NCBI RefSeq assembly: GCF_014200175.1
Contig: NZ_JACHBD010000008.1
Coordinates: 62,001 to 126,000 of the forward strand
Reading direction: 5' to 3'
Origin: Rhizobium lentis
Lineage (GTDB): Bacteria > Pseudomonadota > Alphaproteobacteria > Rhizobiales > Rhizobiaceae
Length of the DNA stretch: 64,000 nt
The position numbers and the translations under genes are program-made. Positions 33,454-42,470 of the stretch are shown here, piece by piece. Positions within the stretch are counted from its first letter, which is position 1, and each line of letters opens with the position of its first letter. Below the pieces are notes generated by a model that was not told the DNA's origin, searched no databases, and saw only the letters and a program-made list of their open reading frames with translations.

Positions 33454-34419
33454 ATGTCCCGCATCGCCATTCTCGTTCCTGGGAAGATACACGAGCGTGT
33501 TCTCGAAAGACTGAAGGATCGTTTTGAGATCATCGCCGCCGCCCGCGAGGAGAAGCTGGGGATCGACGGTGAGACAGCCGGCCGCATCCGTGGCGTCGCC
33601 GTCTCCGGTGCTTTTCCCGGCGCCTGGATGGATCAGTTGCCTGGTGTCGAGGTCATCGCCAGTTTCGGCGTCGGTTATGACGGCATGGACGTAAAGCGCG
33701 CGGCCGAAAAGGGTATCGTCGTCACCAATACGCCTGATGTCCTGAACGACGAGGTCGCCGATACGGCGATCGGACTGCTTTTGAATACGATCCGCGAATT
33801 GCCGCGGGCCGAAGCATGGCTGCGTGCGGGCAACTGGAAGCCGGGCACGGCCTATCCGCTGTCGCGTTTCTCGCTCAAGGGCCGTCATGTCGGCCTCTAC
33901 GGCCTCGGCCGCATCGGGCTCGAGATTGCCAAACGGCTGGAGCCGTTCAAGGTGAAGATCAGCTATCACACCCGATCGCGCCATGCCGATGCCCCCTATG
34001 AATATTACCCAACGTTGAAGGGACTGGCCGAGGCGGTGGACACATTGATCGCCATCGTTCCGAAGACGCCGCAGACGCATAAGACGATTGATGCCGATAT
34101 CCTCGCCGCTCTCGGTCCGAACGGCATCCTCGTCAATGTCGGCCGCGGCTGGACGGTGGATGAAGAGGCGCTGAGTGCGGCCCTTGCGTCAGGCGCGCTC
34201 GGCGCGGCCGGCCTCGACGTCTTCTATGAAGAGCCAACCGTGCCGGCGACGCTCATGGAACCGGCCAATGCCGTGCTGCTGCCGCACGTCGCCTCAGCCT
34301 CAGTGCCCACGCGCAATGCTATGGCCGATCTCGTGGCCGACAATCTAATTGCCTGGTTTGAGAAGGGGACGGCGCTGACGCCGGTGCCGGAGACGCCGCA
34401 AAAGGCCGAGGGAAAGTGA
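33454..34419 (+). CDS. D-isomer 2-hydroxyacid dehydrogenase (glyoxylate/hydroxypyruvate reductase-like)
   Basis: NAD(P)-dependent enzyme of 321 residues. It has the Rossmann signature GLYGLGRIGLEIAKRLEPF (near residue 148), the catalytic Arg in VNVGRGWTVDEEAL, a Glu in the DVFYEEPTVP segment and the catalytic His in LLPHVASAS. It resembles the GhrA/GyaR-type reductases acting on glyoxylate or hydroxypyruvate. ATG at 33454 follows AAGAGGAAAAGCC. Co-transcription with the LacI gene upstream is likely. A mosaic repeat begins within 10 bases of the stop codon. Confidence 0.87.
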   Translation: MSRIAILVPGKIHERVLERLKDRFEIIAAAREEKLGIDGETAGRIRGVAVSGAFPGAWMDQLPGVEVIASFGVGYDGMDVKRAAEKGIVVTNTPDVLNDEVADTAIGLLLNTIRELPRAEAWLRAGNWKPGTAYPLSRFSLKGRHVGLYGLGRIGLEIAKRLEPFKVKISYHTRSRHADAPYEYYPTLKGLAEAVDTLIAIVPKTPQTHKTIDADILAALGPNGILVNVGRGWTVDEEALSAALASGALGAAGLDVFYEEPTVPATLMEPANAVLLPHVASASVPTRNAMADLVADNLIAWFEKGTALTPVPETPQKAEGK

Positions 34420-34427
34420 GTTCTTAT

Positions 34428-34546
34428 GCATGTCGCCCGGACGTGTGCAGCGGCTCCGGGACAACGACATGCGTAAAAACAAGGGCCTAAAGCGCGCCGC
34501 ATGAATCAAAGTCGCATGAATCAAATTTGATGCAAGGCACTTTTGG
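34428..34546. repeat. Two-module mosaic palindromic repeat, copy A
   Basis: Module one is a hairpin: GCATGTCG (34428-34435) pairs with CGACATGC (34465-34472) and inner CCCGGA (34436-34441) pairs with TCCGGG (34455-34460), leaving a 4-base bulge ACAA. Module two begins AAAGCGCG and contains a direct repeat of GCATGAATCAAA, then TTTGATGC and GGCACTTT. Copy B at 42964-43064 has the same modules in the same relative order in the opposite orientation. It lies between the dehydrogenase and the convergent amidotransferase gene. Confidence 0.7.
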
Positions 34547-34551
34547 CCTCT

Positions 34552-35331
34552 TCAGGCGATTGCCTGCGCCGCTGCCGCTGGCAATTTGGCGGCGGCATAA
34601 CTGCGGACGGCGTCGCCGAAGGCGGCAAACAGCCGGTTCGATGTCTTGTCGGTTTCGGCCCAATATTCCGGATGCCATTGCACGCCGACGGCGAAGGCCT
34701 TGGCATCGATGACGGAAACGGCCTCCACGGTGCCGTCTTCGGCGGTGGCTTCCACCTGCAGGCGCGGCGCGGTCCTGGCGATCGCCTGGCGATGCAGCGA
34801 ATTGACGCGGATATCGCCCGGGCCGAGGATGCCGGCGATGCAGGAACCTTCCTTGACGTGGACAGTCTGGCGGATGGCGTACATGCCGTCACGGTCGACA
34901 CCGTCCGGCCGGCGATGGTCCCAGATGCCGGGCTGCTCGTGGATCTCGCTTGCCAGCGAGCCGCCGAGAGCGACATTCAGCTCCTGAATGCCACGGCAAA
35001 TGGCGAGCAGCGGGATGGCGCGGTCGATGGCACGGCGGATGAGCGGCAGGCTTGTGGCGTCGCGGGCGCGGTCGAAGGGGCCGTCCCGGTCGGTCGCCTC
35101 GGCGCCGTAAAGCGAGGGATGCACATTGCTGGCTGAGCCTGATACCAGCAGACCATCGATGCGGTCGAGCACCGCGTCGGAATCGTAGCCTGCCTCAAAG
35201 GCGGGAATCAAGAAGGCCATGACGCCGGCCGCATTCAATGCGGCACTGAGATATTGATGCTGTACGGCATGCCAGGTTGCGCCGTCGAAGCTGCGGATAT
35301 CGGCAGGAATGGCAACGATCGGTTTCGTCAT
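34552..35331 (-). CDS. Class I glutamine amidotransferase-like hydrolase (PuuD/peptidase C26 type)
   Basis: A 259-residue gamma-glutamyl hydrolase-like protein. The nucleophile Cys is in LAICRGIQELNVALGG (near residue 115) and the catalytic His in GVQWHPEYWAETD. The N-terminus KPIVAIPADIRSFDG and GLLVSGSASNVHPSLYG match the PuuD family, which releases GABA from gamma-glutamyl-GABA in putrescine breakdown. Other putrescine-utilisation genes (puuABC) are absent nearby, so the specific substrate is not certain. Convergent with the dehydrogenase gene across a mosaic repeat. Confidence 0.85.
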   Translation of the reverse strand: MTKPIVAIPADIRSFDGATWHAVQHQYLSAALNAAGVMAFLIPAFEAGYDSDAVLDRIDGLLVSGSASNVHPSLYGAEATDRDGPFDRARDATSLPLIRRAIDRAIPLLAICRGIQELNVALGGSLASEIHEQPGIWDHRRPDGVDRDGMYAIRQTVHVKEGSCIAGILGPGDIRVNSLHRQAIARTAPRLQVEATAEDGTVEAVSVIDAKAFAVGVQWHPEYWAETDKTSNRLFAAFGDAVRSYAAAKLPAAAAQAIA

Positions 35332-35619
35332 GTTTGCACCGGTAAAATCTTCTGCTCGTCGTTTTTGCCGCTAGAACGGCGGTGAAGTCAACGCCTGGCA
35401 TTGTCCGATGACCAATTGCGCCGAAAACGGCGCCGCGGTTCGGGGGCTCGCGCTAAGCTGCTGATTTTGATAGGCGCCTCGCGCGCTACCTATTGCTATC
35501 CTGATGCCAAAGGCTAATAGACTAAAGCTTGAATCGCGGCCCCCTCCATGCTTAGCTCTGCCCTCGCTGCGGGTAGGGATGGATTGGCCGCGCAGTGCCA
35601 TCTATACGGGAGGTTTTTA

Positions 35620-36726
35620 ATGGATCGTCGTTCGTTTTTCAAGAAGGCGGGAACCGCCGGCGCCGGCGCCGTTGCCGCAACGGCGCTGGCAGCGCCTGCG
35701 ATCGCGCAAGAGAATCCGAAGATCGCATGGCGTATGACGTCGTCGTTTCCGAAGAGCTTGGACACGATCTATGGCGGGGCCGAGGATATCGCCAAGCATG
35801 TTGCCGCCGCGACAGACGGCAATTTCACCATCCAGCCTTTCGCAGCCGGTGAAGTGGTGCCGGGCCTGCAGGCCGTCGATGCGGTGGCTGCCGGCACGGT
35901 CGAGGCGGCACATACCACCTCCTATTATTTCGTCGGCAAGGATCCGGCCTATGCCTTCGGCACGGCCATCCCCTTCGGCCTCAACAGCCGCCTGACCAAT
36001 GCCTGGTTCTATGAGGGCAACGGCAACACGCTGATGAACGAATTCTACGCCACGCAGGGCATGTATGCGCTGCCGGCCGGCAATACCGGGGCGCAGATGG
36101 GTGGCTGGTTCCGCAAGGAAATCAATACACTCGATGACCTCAAGGGCGTCAAGATGCGCATCGCCGGCCTCGCCGGCCGCATCATGGAGAAGGTCGGCGT
36201 CATCCCGCAGCAGATCGCCGGCGGCGACATCTACCCGGCGCTGGAAAAAGGCACGATCGATGCGGCCGAGTTCGTCGGCCCCTATGACGACCTGAAGCTC
36301 GGCTTCCACAAGGTGGCGAAGTACTACTATTATCCGGGCTGGTGGGAAGGCGGACCCACGGTGCACGCCTTCTTCAATCTCGAAAAATGGAGCGGCCTGC
36401 CGAAGCACTATCAGGCAGCGCTCACCGATGCCTGCGCCTTCGCCAACACCAACATGCTGGCGAAATACGACATGAAGAACCCGACTGCGCTGAAGCAACT
36501 GGTTGCGGAAGGGGCGACGCTGCGCCCGTTCAGCCAGGAGATCATGGAGGCCTGCTTCCAGGCGGCGACCGGCATTTACAATGAGATCTCGGGCACGAAC
36601 CAGTATTTCAAGAAGATCTATGAGGACCAGACGGCCTTCAAGCGTGATGCCTATCTCTGGATGCAGCTCTCGGAATACACCTTCGATACGTTCATGATGA
36701 TCCAGCAGCGGGCCGGCAAGCTTTAA
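35620..36726 (+). CDS. TRAP transporter solute-binding protein (TakP/DctP type, 2-oxoacid class)
   Basis: Periplasmic receptor of a TRAP transporter, 368 residues. The N-terminal twin-arginine signal RRSFFKKAG and the hydrophobic stretch ending AAPAIAQ indicate Tat export, as in TakP proteins. The mature protein carries WRMTSSFPKSLDTIYGGAE, KMRIAGLAGRIMEKVGV with the conserved binding Arg, and WWEGGPTVHAFFNLEKW. That pattern is characteristic of the monocarboxylate 2-oxoacid-binding group. ATG at 35620 follows GGGAGG. Its permease genes face it from the other strand beyond a strong terminator, an unusual convergent layout. Confidence 0.9.
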   Translation: MDRRSFFKKAGTAGAGAVAATALAAPAIAQENPKIAWRMTSSFPKSLDTIYGGAEDIAKHVAAATDGNFTIQPFAAGEVVPGLQAVDAVAAGTVEAAHTTSYYFVGKDPAYAFGTAIPFGLNSRLTNAWFYEGNGNTLMNEFYATQGMYALPAGNTGAQMGGWFRKEINTLDDLKGVKMRIAGLAGRIMEKVGVIPQQIAGGDIYPALEKGTIDAAEFVGPYDDLKLGFHKVAKYYYYPGWWEGGPTVHAFFNLEKWSGLPKHYQAALTDACAFANTNMLAKYDMKNPTALKQLVAEGATLRPFSQEIMEACFQAATGIYNEISGTNQYFKKIYEDQTAFKRDAYLWMQLSEYTFDTFMMIQQRAGKL

Positions 36727-36770
36727 GCTTTCCGCCAGCGGCATTCGCCGACGCCTGATTAGGGCCGGCA

Positions 36771-36810
36771 GCAAAACCCCCGGATTTTCCGTCCGGGGGT
36801 TTTGCTTTTC
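36771..36810. terminator. Strong bidirectional terminator
   Basis: GCAAAACCCCCGGA (36771-36784) pairs perfectly with TCCGGGGGTTTTGC (36792-36805) around TTTTCCG, flanked by A-rich bases on one side and TTTT on the other. It sits between the convergent binding-protein and DctM genes and should stop transcription both ways. Confidence 0.9.
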
Positions 36811-36814
36811 CACG

Positions 36815-38305
36815 TTATTTGGCAGGTGGCGGCGATCCCGGCAGACCGTTCAGCGGCGGCAGGGCGAGGCCCGGAAGCTGCGGCGCGCCATTGCCGCCCC
36901 CGCCCAACGGCGGCAGGCCGAGCTGGCCGCCGAAGCCCGGCACTTCGATCTTGATCGAATTCGGGTCGACCTTCGGGCCATGGTCCAGCCAGTAGGTGAC
37001 CGATTGCGGCCAGAAGATCACGATTGCCACCAGGATGATCTGCATGCCGACCCAGGGCAGAGCGCCCATATAGATATCGGATGTCTTGACGTCCTTGCTG
37101 GCGATCGAACGCAAATAGAAGAGCGCGAAGCCGAAGGGCGGATGCATGAAGCTCGTCTGCATGTTGACGCAGATCAGCACGCCGAACCAGATCAGGTCGA
37201 TGCCGAGACTGGAGGCGACGGGGGCGAGCATCGGGATGACGATGAAGGCGATTTCGAAGAAATCGAGGAAAAAGGCGAGCACGAAGATGAAGATGTTGAC
37301 GAAGATCAGGAAGCCGACCGGGCCGCCTGGGATGCCCGACAGCATGTGCTCGATCCAGCGCGAACCGTCCATGCCCTGGAAGACCAGGCTGAAACAGGTG
37401 GAGCCGATCAAGATCATCACCACCATCGACGTGATATGGGTGGTCGACGTCATCGCCTCGCGGATCAGCGGCCAGGTGAGACGGCGATGCAAGGCGGCGA
37501 GCAGCATGGCGCCAACGACGCCGAGCGCGCCGGCTTCCGTCGGCGTCGCAAGGCCCATGAAGATCGTGCCGAGCACGAGGAAGATCAGCACGATCGATGG
37601 CACCATGCCCATCAGCACTTTGGCGAGTAGCGCCCAGTTGAGATCGCCGCGCACCTCTTTCGGCAGCGGCGGCATCGATTTCGGCCGGATGATCGACATC
37701 ACCAGAATGAAGAGGACGAAGATCGTCACCTGCAGGATCGAGGGGCCGATCGCGCCGAGATACATGTCGCCGACCGATCTGCCGAGCTGGTCGGCGAGGA
37801 CGACGAGCACGAGCGAGGGCGGGATCACCTGGGTGATGGTGCCGGAGGCGGCGATTACGCCGGTGGCAAGGCGCGGGCTGTAACCGTAGCGCAGCATGAT
37901 CGGCAGCGAGATCACGCCCATGGTGATGACGGAGGCGGCCACCGTGCCGGTGATGGCGCCGAGGACGGCGCCGACGAGGATGACGGCATAGGCGAGGCCG
38001 CCGGGAATTCCGCCAAAGAGCTTGCCGGTGCCTTCGAGCAGATCCTCGGCAAGGCCGCAGCGTTCCAATACCGCGCCCATGAAGGTGAAGAAGGGAATGG
38101 CGAGCAGCAGGTCGTTGGAGACGATGCCGAAAAAGCGCAGGGGCAGCGCTTGCAGAAAGGCTTCGCTGAAATGGCCGGTGGCGATGCCGATGATGCCGAA
38201 GAACAGGCCGACGGCGGCGAGCGAAAAGGCGACCGGAAAGCCGTAGAGCATGAAGATGACCATGCCCAGGAACATGGCCGGCGGAATAATGCCGAAATCA
38301 AACAA
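36815..38305 (-). CDS. TRAP transporter large permease (DctM)
   Basis: Large membrane subunit of 496 residues with about twelve hydrophobic segments. It contains the DctM-typical LLAIPFFTFMGAVLERCGLAEDLL, GAVLGAITGTVAASVITMG, and ATPTEAGALGVVGA. After the last helix there is an extra Pro/Gly-rich tail of about 45 residues (PGFGGQLGLPPLGGGGNG and following) that ordinary DctM proteins lack. It follows the small permease by 21 bases. With the binding protein on the other strand it should import a 2-oxo or monocarboxylic acid with sodium or protons. Confidence 0.92.
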   Translation of the reverse strand: MFDFGIIPPAMFLGMVIFMLYGFPVAFSLAAVGLFFGIIGIATGHFSEAFLQALPLRFFGIVSNDLLLAIPFFTFMGAVLERCGLAEDLLEGTGKLFGGIPGGLAYAVILVGAVLGAITGTVAASVITMGVISLPIMLRYGYSPRLATGVIAASGTITQVIPPSLVLVVLADQLGRSVGDMYLGAIGPSILQVTIFVLFILVMSIIRPKSMPPLPKEVRGDLNWALLAKVLMGMVPSIVLIFLVLGTIFMGLATPTEAGALGVVGAMLLAALHRRLTWPLIREAMTSTTHITSMVVMILIGSTCFSLVFQGMDGSRWIEHMLSGIPGGPVGFLIFVNIFIFVLAFFLDFFEIAFIVIPMLAPVASSLGIDLIWFGVLICVNMQTSFMHPPFGFALFYLRSIASKDVKTSDIYMGALPWVGMQIILVAIVIFWPQSVTYWLDHGPKVDPNSIKIEVPGFGGQLGLPPLGGGGNGAPQLPGLALPPLNGLPGSPPPAK

Positions 38306-38326
38306 ATCCGTTCCTCCCCGGGGGCG

Positions 38327-38866
38327 CTATTGCAGCGGCTTTTCGTATTTCGTGTCGATGCTGATATGGCCGGTGAGGGCGGCGATCCGCTTGATCAGCT
38401 CGGAAACGCCCTGAAGGGACAGCAGGCCGAAGCCTGCGACCAGGATCAGCTTGACGGGCCAGCGAATCAATCCGCCGGCATTGCCCGATATTTCTCCCTG
38501 CCGGTAGGACAGCGCGAAGAAGGGCCAGCAGAGCCAGGTGAGAAAGATGCAGACGGGGATGAGGAACAGGATGAGGCCGACGACGTCGATCCAGATCTTC
38601 GCCTTGTCGGACACGGCGCCATAGATCAGATCGACACGGACATGCTCATTGTTGCGCAGCGCATGCGAGGCGCCGAGCATGACGACGAAGGCGAACAGAT
38701 ACCACTGGATTTCCAGCCAGCCATTCGAACTGTAGTTGAAGGCATAGCGGACGATGGCATTTCCGGCACTGATCAGACAGCAGAACAGCACCATATATTC
38801 GGAAAGTTTGCCCATGATCCGACTGACCGAATCGATCAGCCGGCTTGCCGCCAGAAGTCCCGACAT
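38327..38866 (-). CDS. TRAP transporter small permease (DctQ)
   Basis: Small membrane subunit of 179 residues with four hydrophobic segments. The conserved IQWYLFAFVVMLGASHALRNNEHVRVDLIYG is the DctQ signature. First gene of the dctQM unit on the minus strand; its promoter must lie in the 38867-39269 interval shared with the divergent GGDEF-EAL gene. Confidence 0.9.
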   Translation of the reverse strand: MSGLLAASRLIDSVSRIMGKLSEYMVLFCCLISAGNAIVRYAFNYSSNGWLEIQWYLFAFVVMLGASHALRNNEHVRVDLIYGAVSDKAKIWIDVVGLILFLIPVCIFLTWLCWPFFALSYRQGEISGNAGGLIRWPVKLILVAGFGLLSLQGVSELIKRIAALTGHISIDTKYEKPLQ

Positions 38867-39269
38867 GCGTTTCCCTTATTCTTGTCCTGCCGTTATTCGG
38901 CAGCTTTCCCCTCTTTGGAATCGGTGTAGACCACGACCTTCGAAATTGGAAGGATAAATGCCGCGCATAGGCGCATAGTCGTACAGCGCCGTCTCGTCAT
39001 TTCCGCGCGCGCTTCGGATTTTTCCGAAAACGATTCCGATTTTCGGGGCTGAGGCGGCGCTTTAGATGGCCGGCCCCAGGGGCCGGCAGTTATTTTAACA
39101 ACCCAGGCGTGGATGATTATTTCAACAATCTCGCGAAAAGGCTGCAATATCACGCCGAGGCTGTGGCGCTCATCCTTGGGTTTTAGAAAATTTGACCAAA
39201 TGTTTGATTCGATTGAAATCAATTTTTAAAGGGTTGCCACTAGAATTCCCGCGCACAGGGAAAGTGTGG
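38867..39269. other. 403-base intergenic region with hairpins, no gene seen
   Basis: Separates divergent dctQ and the GGDEF-EAL gene. It contains CCGAAAA/TTTTCGG around 39027-39048, resembling a dispersed rhizobial palindrome, and a perfect GCCGGCCCC/GGGGCCGGC stem (39069-39087) followed by AGTTATTTT, which looks like the end of a short transcript. From about 39170 the DNA is unusually AT-rich (TTGATTCGATTGAAATCAAT) and probably holds the promoter of the downstream gene. No convincing protein frame. Confidence 0.4.
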
Positions 39270-41573
39270 ATGAAGCCAGATAGCCCGAACAGGGTCCCTA
39301 TAGATGTGTATCTATCGTTTGTGAGTTCCCTTTCCGGGAACCGCATGACGCTTCTTGCTGGCGTAATCGTCCACGTGGCGACATGCCTTGCCGTCGCCGC
39401 CAAGACACAGTCTTCCGTCTACATTTTCCTCTCTGCCGCCTTCCTTCTGGTCTTCAGCGTGCGCATGGCCATCTTCCGGCAGTTTGACCGTGTCGACAAG
39501 GAGAGGCTGTCGCACGCCGGAATCGAGCGTTGGGAGCGGATTCTGGTTGCCGGTGCTGCCTGCACCACGGCATTGCTTGGTATCGCCAGCGGCTACGCGA
39601 TCTTCGTCGTGCGCGATTCCTTTGCCGAGCTTGCCTGCATTGCCGTCACTATGGCAACCATGGTTTCGGTCGTCGGCCGCAACTACGGTTCGCGCCTCGC
39701 GGTCGACCTTCAGACGTTCTCCTGTTGCCTGCCGATGATCGTCTGCAGCCTGTTGGCGCTGGATTTCTACCGCGGTCTCCTGTCGATCTTCCTTATTCCC
39801 TTCTGGCTGACGACGCGGGCAATGGCGAATGGCGTGCGCGAGTTCCTTTACGAGAACGTGATCGCGCGCCGGGAAATCACCATGATCGCCGACCGTTTCG
39901 ATACGGCGCTCAACAACATGCCGCATGGCCTGGTGATGGTGGATGTGGAAAACCGCATTCAGGTCGTCAACCGCAAGGCCTGCGAGCTTTTGAGGATCGG
40001 TGCACCGGAGCGGCTGAAGGATCGTGACCTCGGCGCCGTGCTGCGCTACGGCGCCCGCTACAGCTTCATGGATGCCTCGCAGCCGGAGCTCATCCTGCGC
40101 CAGCTCACCCAGGTCGCCGACGGCAACCTGTCACGCACGCTCATCCATTTCCCCGAGGACCTGTCGCTCGAATTCTCCGCCAGCCGAAGGGCCGACGGCG
40201 GCGCCGTTCTGATCTTCGAAGATGTTTCGAGCCGGGTGAAGGCGGAGCAGAAGATCATGCACATGGTCCGCTTCGATGCGCTGACCGGCCTGCCGAACCG
40301 CGAATATTTCGGACAGCTGGTACAGGAATATCTCGCCAGACACCCGCGCAAGTCCGGCCCGCTCGGCTTCATGGTCCTCGATATCGACGAGTTCAAACAT
40401 GTCAACGACATGCGTGGTCACGTCACCGGCGACCATTTGCTTTGCGCCATCGCCGCTCGCATCAAGCAGGCTTGCGGCAATGCCATCCTTGGCCGGTTGA
40501 TGGGCGATCAGTTCATTCTGTTCTTCCCACATGCGAAGGAGCCCACCGCGCTCGAGCTCTCGATTCGCCGCGTGCACGCCGCGATCCAGGGCCATTACGA
40601 GGTCGACGAGCTGACCTTCCTCGTTTCGCTCAGCGCCGGCTACGCGATCCTCGAAAGCTCGGCCTTTGCGATGGACGAGTGGAGCGTCAAGGCGGATCTT
40701 GCATTGTTCGAAAGCAAGTCCCGCCTCAAGGGCGGCATATCCGGTTTCGAACGGGAGATGGACGGGCGCTATATCGAACAGCAGAAATTGAAGGCTGACC
40801 TGCGCGAAGCGGTTTCGGCGCAGGCGCTGCATCTCGTCTTCCAGCCGATGTTCCGAGCTGATGGCACAAGGATAGAATGCGCCGAAGCGCTGGCCCGCTG
40901 GGTGCATCCGGAGAAGGGCTCGATCCCGCCCGACGTGTTCATCCGGCTTGCCGAAGAGATGGGCATTATCTCCGACATCACCCGTTTCGTCCTGTTCAAG
41001 GCCTGCAGCGAGTGTACGAGCTGGCCGGACCATATCGCCGTCTCGGTCAACCTCTCGGCACGCGACCTGCGCGATGCCGATATCCTTTCCGTGGTCGCCG
41101 ATGCGCTCGCTCATTCCGGCCTCGATGCGGCGCGGCTGCATCTCGAAGTCACCGAAAGCTGCCTGATCGACGAGCCGCAGGCCGTGCGTGCCATCCTGGC
41201 GGAGCTGAGGGTCCGCGGCATCACCATCGCCATTGACGATTTCGGCACCGGTTTCTCCAGCCTCAGCTATCTCGACACGCTGCCGCTCGATATCGTCAAA
41301 ATCGACCGTTCCTTCGTGCGCAACATCGTCGAGGATACCCGCCGTCTCAAGCTGTTGCGCGGCACGGTCCATCTCGCCCGCGAACTCGGCCTGAAGATCG
41401 TCATCGAGGGTGTCGAGACCGAGGAGCAGCTCGCGCTGCTCAACAAGCACCGCAGCACCGATCTGGTGCAGGGCTATGTTTTTTCGCAGCCGGTGCCTTC
41501 CCAAAACATCCCGCTGTTGCAGCAGGGCATCGGCCGCCGCCCCGTGCAACGTCGCCGCAATAAGGTCGCCTGA
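39270..41573 (+). CDS. Membrane PAS-GGDEF(degenerate)-EAL protein, probable c-di-GMP phosphodiesterase
   Basis: A 767-residue protein from ATG 39270 (AGGGAAAG upstream); a TTG at 39192 would extend it. The N-terminal part has several membrane helices (about 20-190), then a PAS-like domain (FDTALNNMPHGLVMVDVENR, near 208). In the GGDEF domain the active site reads LMGDQF instead of GGDEF, so cyclase activity is unlikely. The EAL domain keeps CAEALARW, LEVTESCLIDEP and AIDDFGTGFSS, so hydrolysis of c-di-GMP is likely, perhaps with GTP binding at the degenerate domain as control. A FeeM-like gene follows 144 bases downstream. Confidence 0.9.
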   Translation: MKPDSPNRVPIDVYLSFVSSLSGNRMTLLAGVIVHVATCLAVAAKTQSSVYIFLSAAFLLVFSVRMAIFRQFDRVDKERLSHAGIERWERILVAGAACTTALLGIASGYAIFVVRDSFAELACIAVTMATMVSVVGRNYGSRLAVDLQTFSCCLPMIVCSLLALDFYRGLLSIFLIPFWLTTRAMANGVREFLYENVIARREITMIADRFDTALNNMPHGLVMVDVENRIQVVNRKACELLRIGAPERLKDRDLGAVLRYGARYSFMDASQPELILRQLTQVADGNLSRTLIHFPEDLSLEFSASRRADGGAVLIFEDVSSRVKAEQKIMHMVRFDALTGLPNREYFGQLVQEYLARHPRKSGPLGFMVLDIDEFKHVNDMRGHVTGDHLLCAIAARIKQACGNAILGRLMGDQFILFFPHAKEPTALELSIRRVHAAIQGHYEVDELTFLVSLSAGYAILESSAFAMDEWSVKADLALFESKSRLKGGISGFEREMDGRYIEQQKLKADLREAVSAQALHLVFQPMFRADGTRIECAEALARWVHPEKGSIPPDVFIRLAEEMGIISDITRFVLFKACSECTSWPDHIAVSVNLSARDLRDADILSVVADALAHSGLDAARLHLEVTESCLIDEPQAVRAILAELRVRGITIAIDDFGTGFSSLSYLDTLPLDIVKIDRSFVRNIVEDTRRLKLLRGTVHLARELGLKIVIEGVETEEQLALLNKHRSTDLVQGYVFSQPVPSQNIPLLQQGIGRRPVQRRRNKVA

Positions 41574-41717
41574 GCGCTCTGTGAGCGCCAATTCTTCCGC
41601 TGACCATCCCCCGCACCGTTAACCTTAATAGTTTATATACGGGCCGAATTATCGGATTTCCTTGCCTAAAGTTCACCGGCGTATGATTAATGATCCGTTA
41701 ACGAGCGGATCGAGAGA

Positions 41718-42470
41718 ATGTCAGAGACACTGTTCAAGGGTGGCGATTTCAGCAGGAAAATTTTGGATATTCTGGATCATGTCGAATATCGTCGCGTTGA
41801 AAGCAGCGAAGACATGGAACAGGTGGAACGCCTGCGTTACAAGGCTTACAAGGCCCATGACGTCCTGGCGCTCGCTCCGAAAGGGCTGCTTGATGACAGC
41901 GATTTCGACAGCCACGCCTATATTTTCGGGTTGTATTATTATGGTGAGCTGATCAGCACGATCCGAGTTCATTATGTGACACCTGATCACCGCCTCAGTC
42001 AGTCCGGCGGCGCCTTTCCCGAAGCGATGGACGAACTCCTGGATGCAGGGTTGACCCTGATCGATCCGGCGCGTTTCGCGGCCGATCCGGAACTCACGGC
42101 CGATCTGCCCTGGGTTCCCTATCTGACACTGAGGCCCACCATTGTTGCGGCCGCCTATTTCCGCGCAGACCGTGTGCTTCAGTTCGTTCGACCGCCGCAT
42201 GCCGCTTTCTATAAGCGGGTCTTCTATGCCGACACGATCGTCCCCGGCCGACTGGCGAAGAATTACGGGATCGACATGACACTGATGGCGACGAATGTGG
42301 TCGAGGTCGGGCGCAAGCTGTTGACGCGCTATCCCTTCTTCATCTCCAGCGCCAGCGAGCAGCGTATGATGTTCTCGCGCAATCCCAACGACACGTTGCC
42401 GCCGCTCACCATTATTCCGACGGCGCGTTTCGTGCCGCCAGGTGAACTCGGCACTGACCTGCCCCTCTGA
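41718..42470 (+). CDS. FeeM-like N-acyl amino acid synthase / autoinducer-synthase-fold protein
   Basis: A 250-residue protein of the N-acyl amino acid synthase (FeeM)/GNAT-like fold. The region YRRVESSEDMEQVERLRYKAYKAHDVLA resembles the N-terminal acceptor helix of acyltransferases of this group. LYYYGELISTIRVHYVTPDH is the central strand pair, LTLIDPARFAADP the acyl-chain region, and LTLRPTIVAAAYFRADRVL follows. No signal peptide or membrane helix. Its product and acyl donor are unknown. Upstream, a c-di-GMP phosphodiesterase-like gene reads the same way. Confidence 0.7.
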   Translation: MSETLFKGGDFSRKILDILDHVEYRRVESSEDMEQVERLRYKAYKAHDVLALAPKGLLDDSDFDSHAYIFGLYYYGELISTIRVHYVTPDHRLSQSGGAFPEAMDELLDAGLTLIDPARFAADPELTADLPWVPYLTLRPTIVAAAYFRADRVLQFVRPPHAAFYKRVFYADTIVPGRLAKNYGIDMTLMATNVVEVGRKLLTRYPFFISSASEQRMMFSRNPNDTLPPLTIIPTARFVPPGELGTDLPL

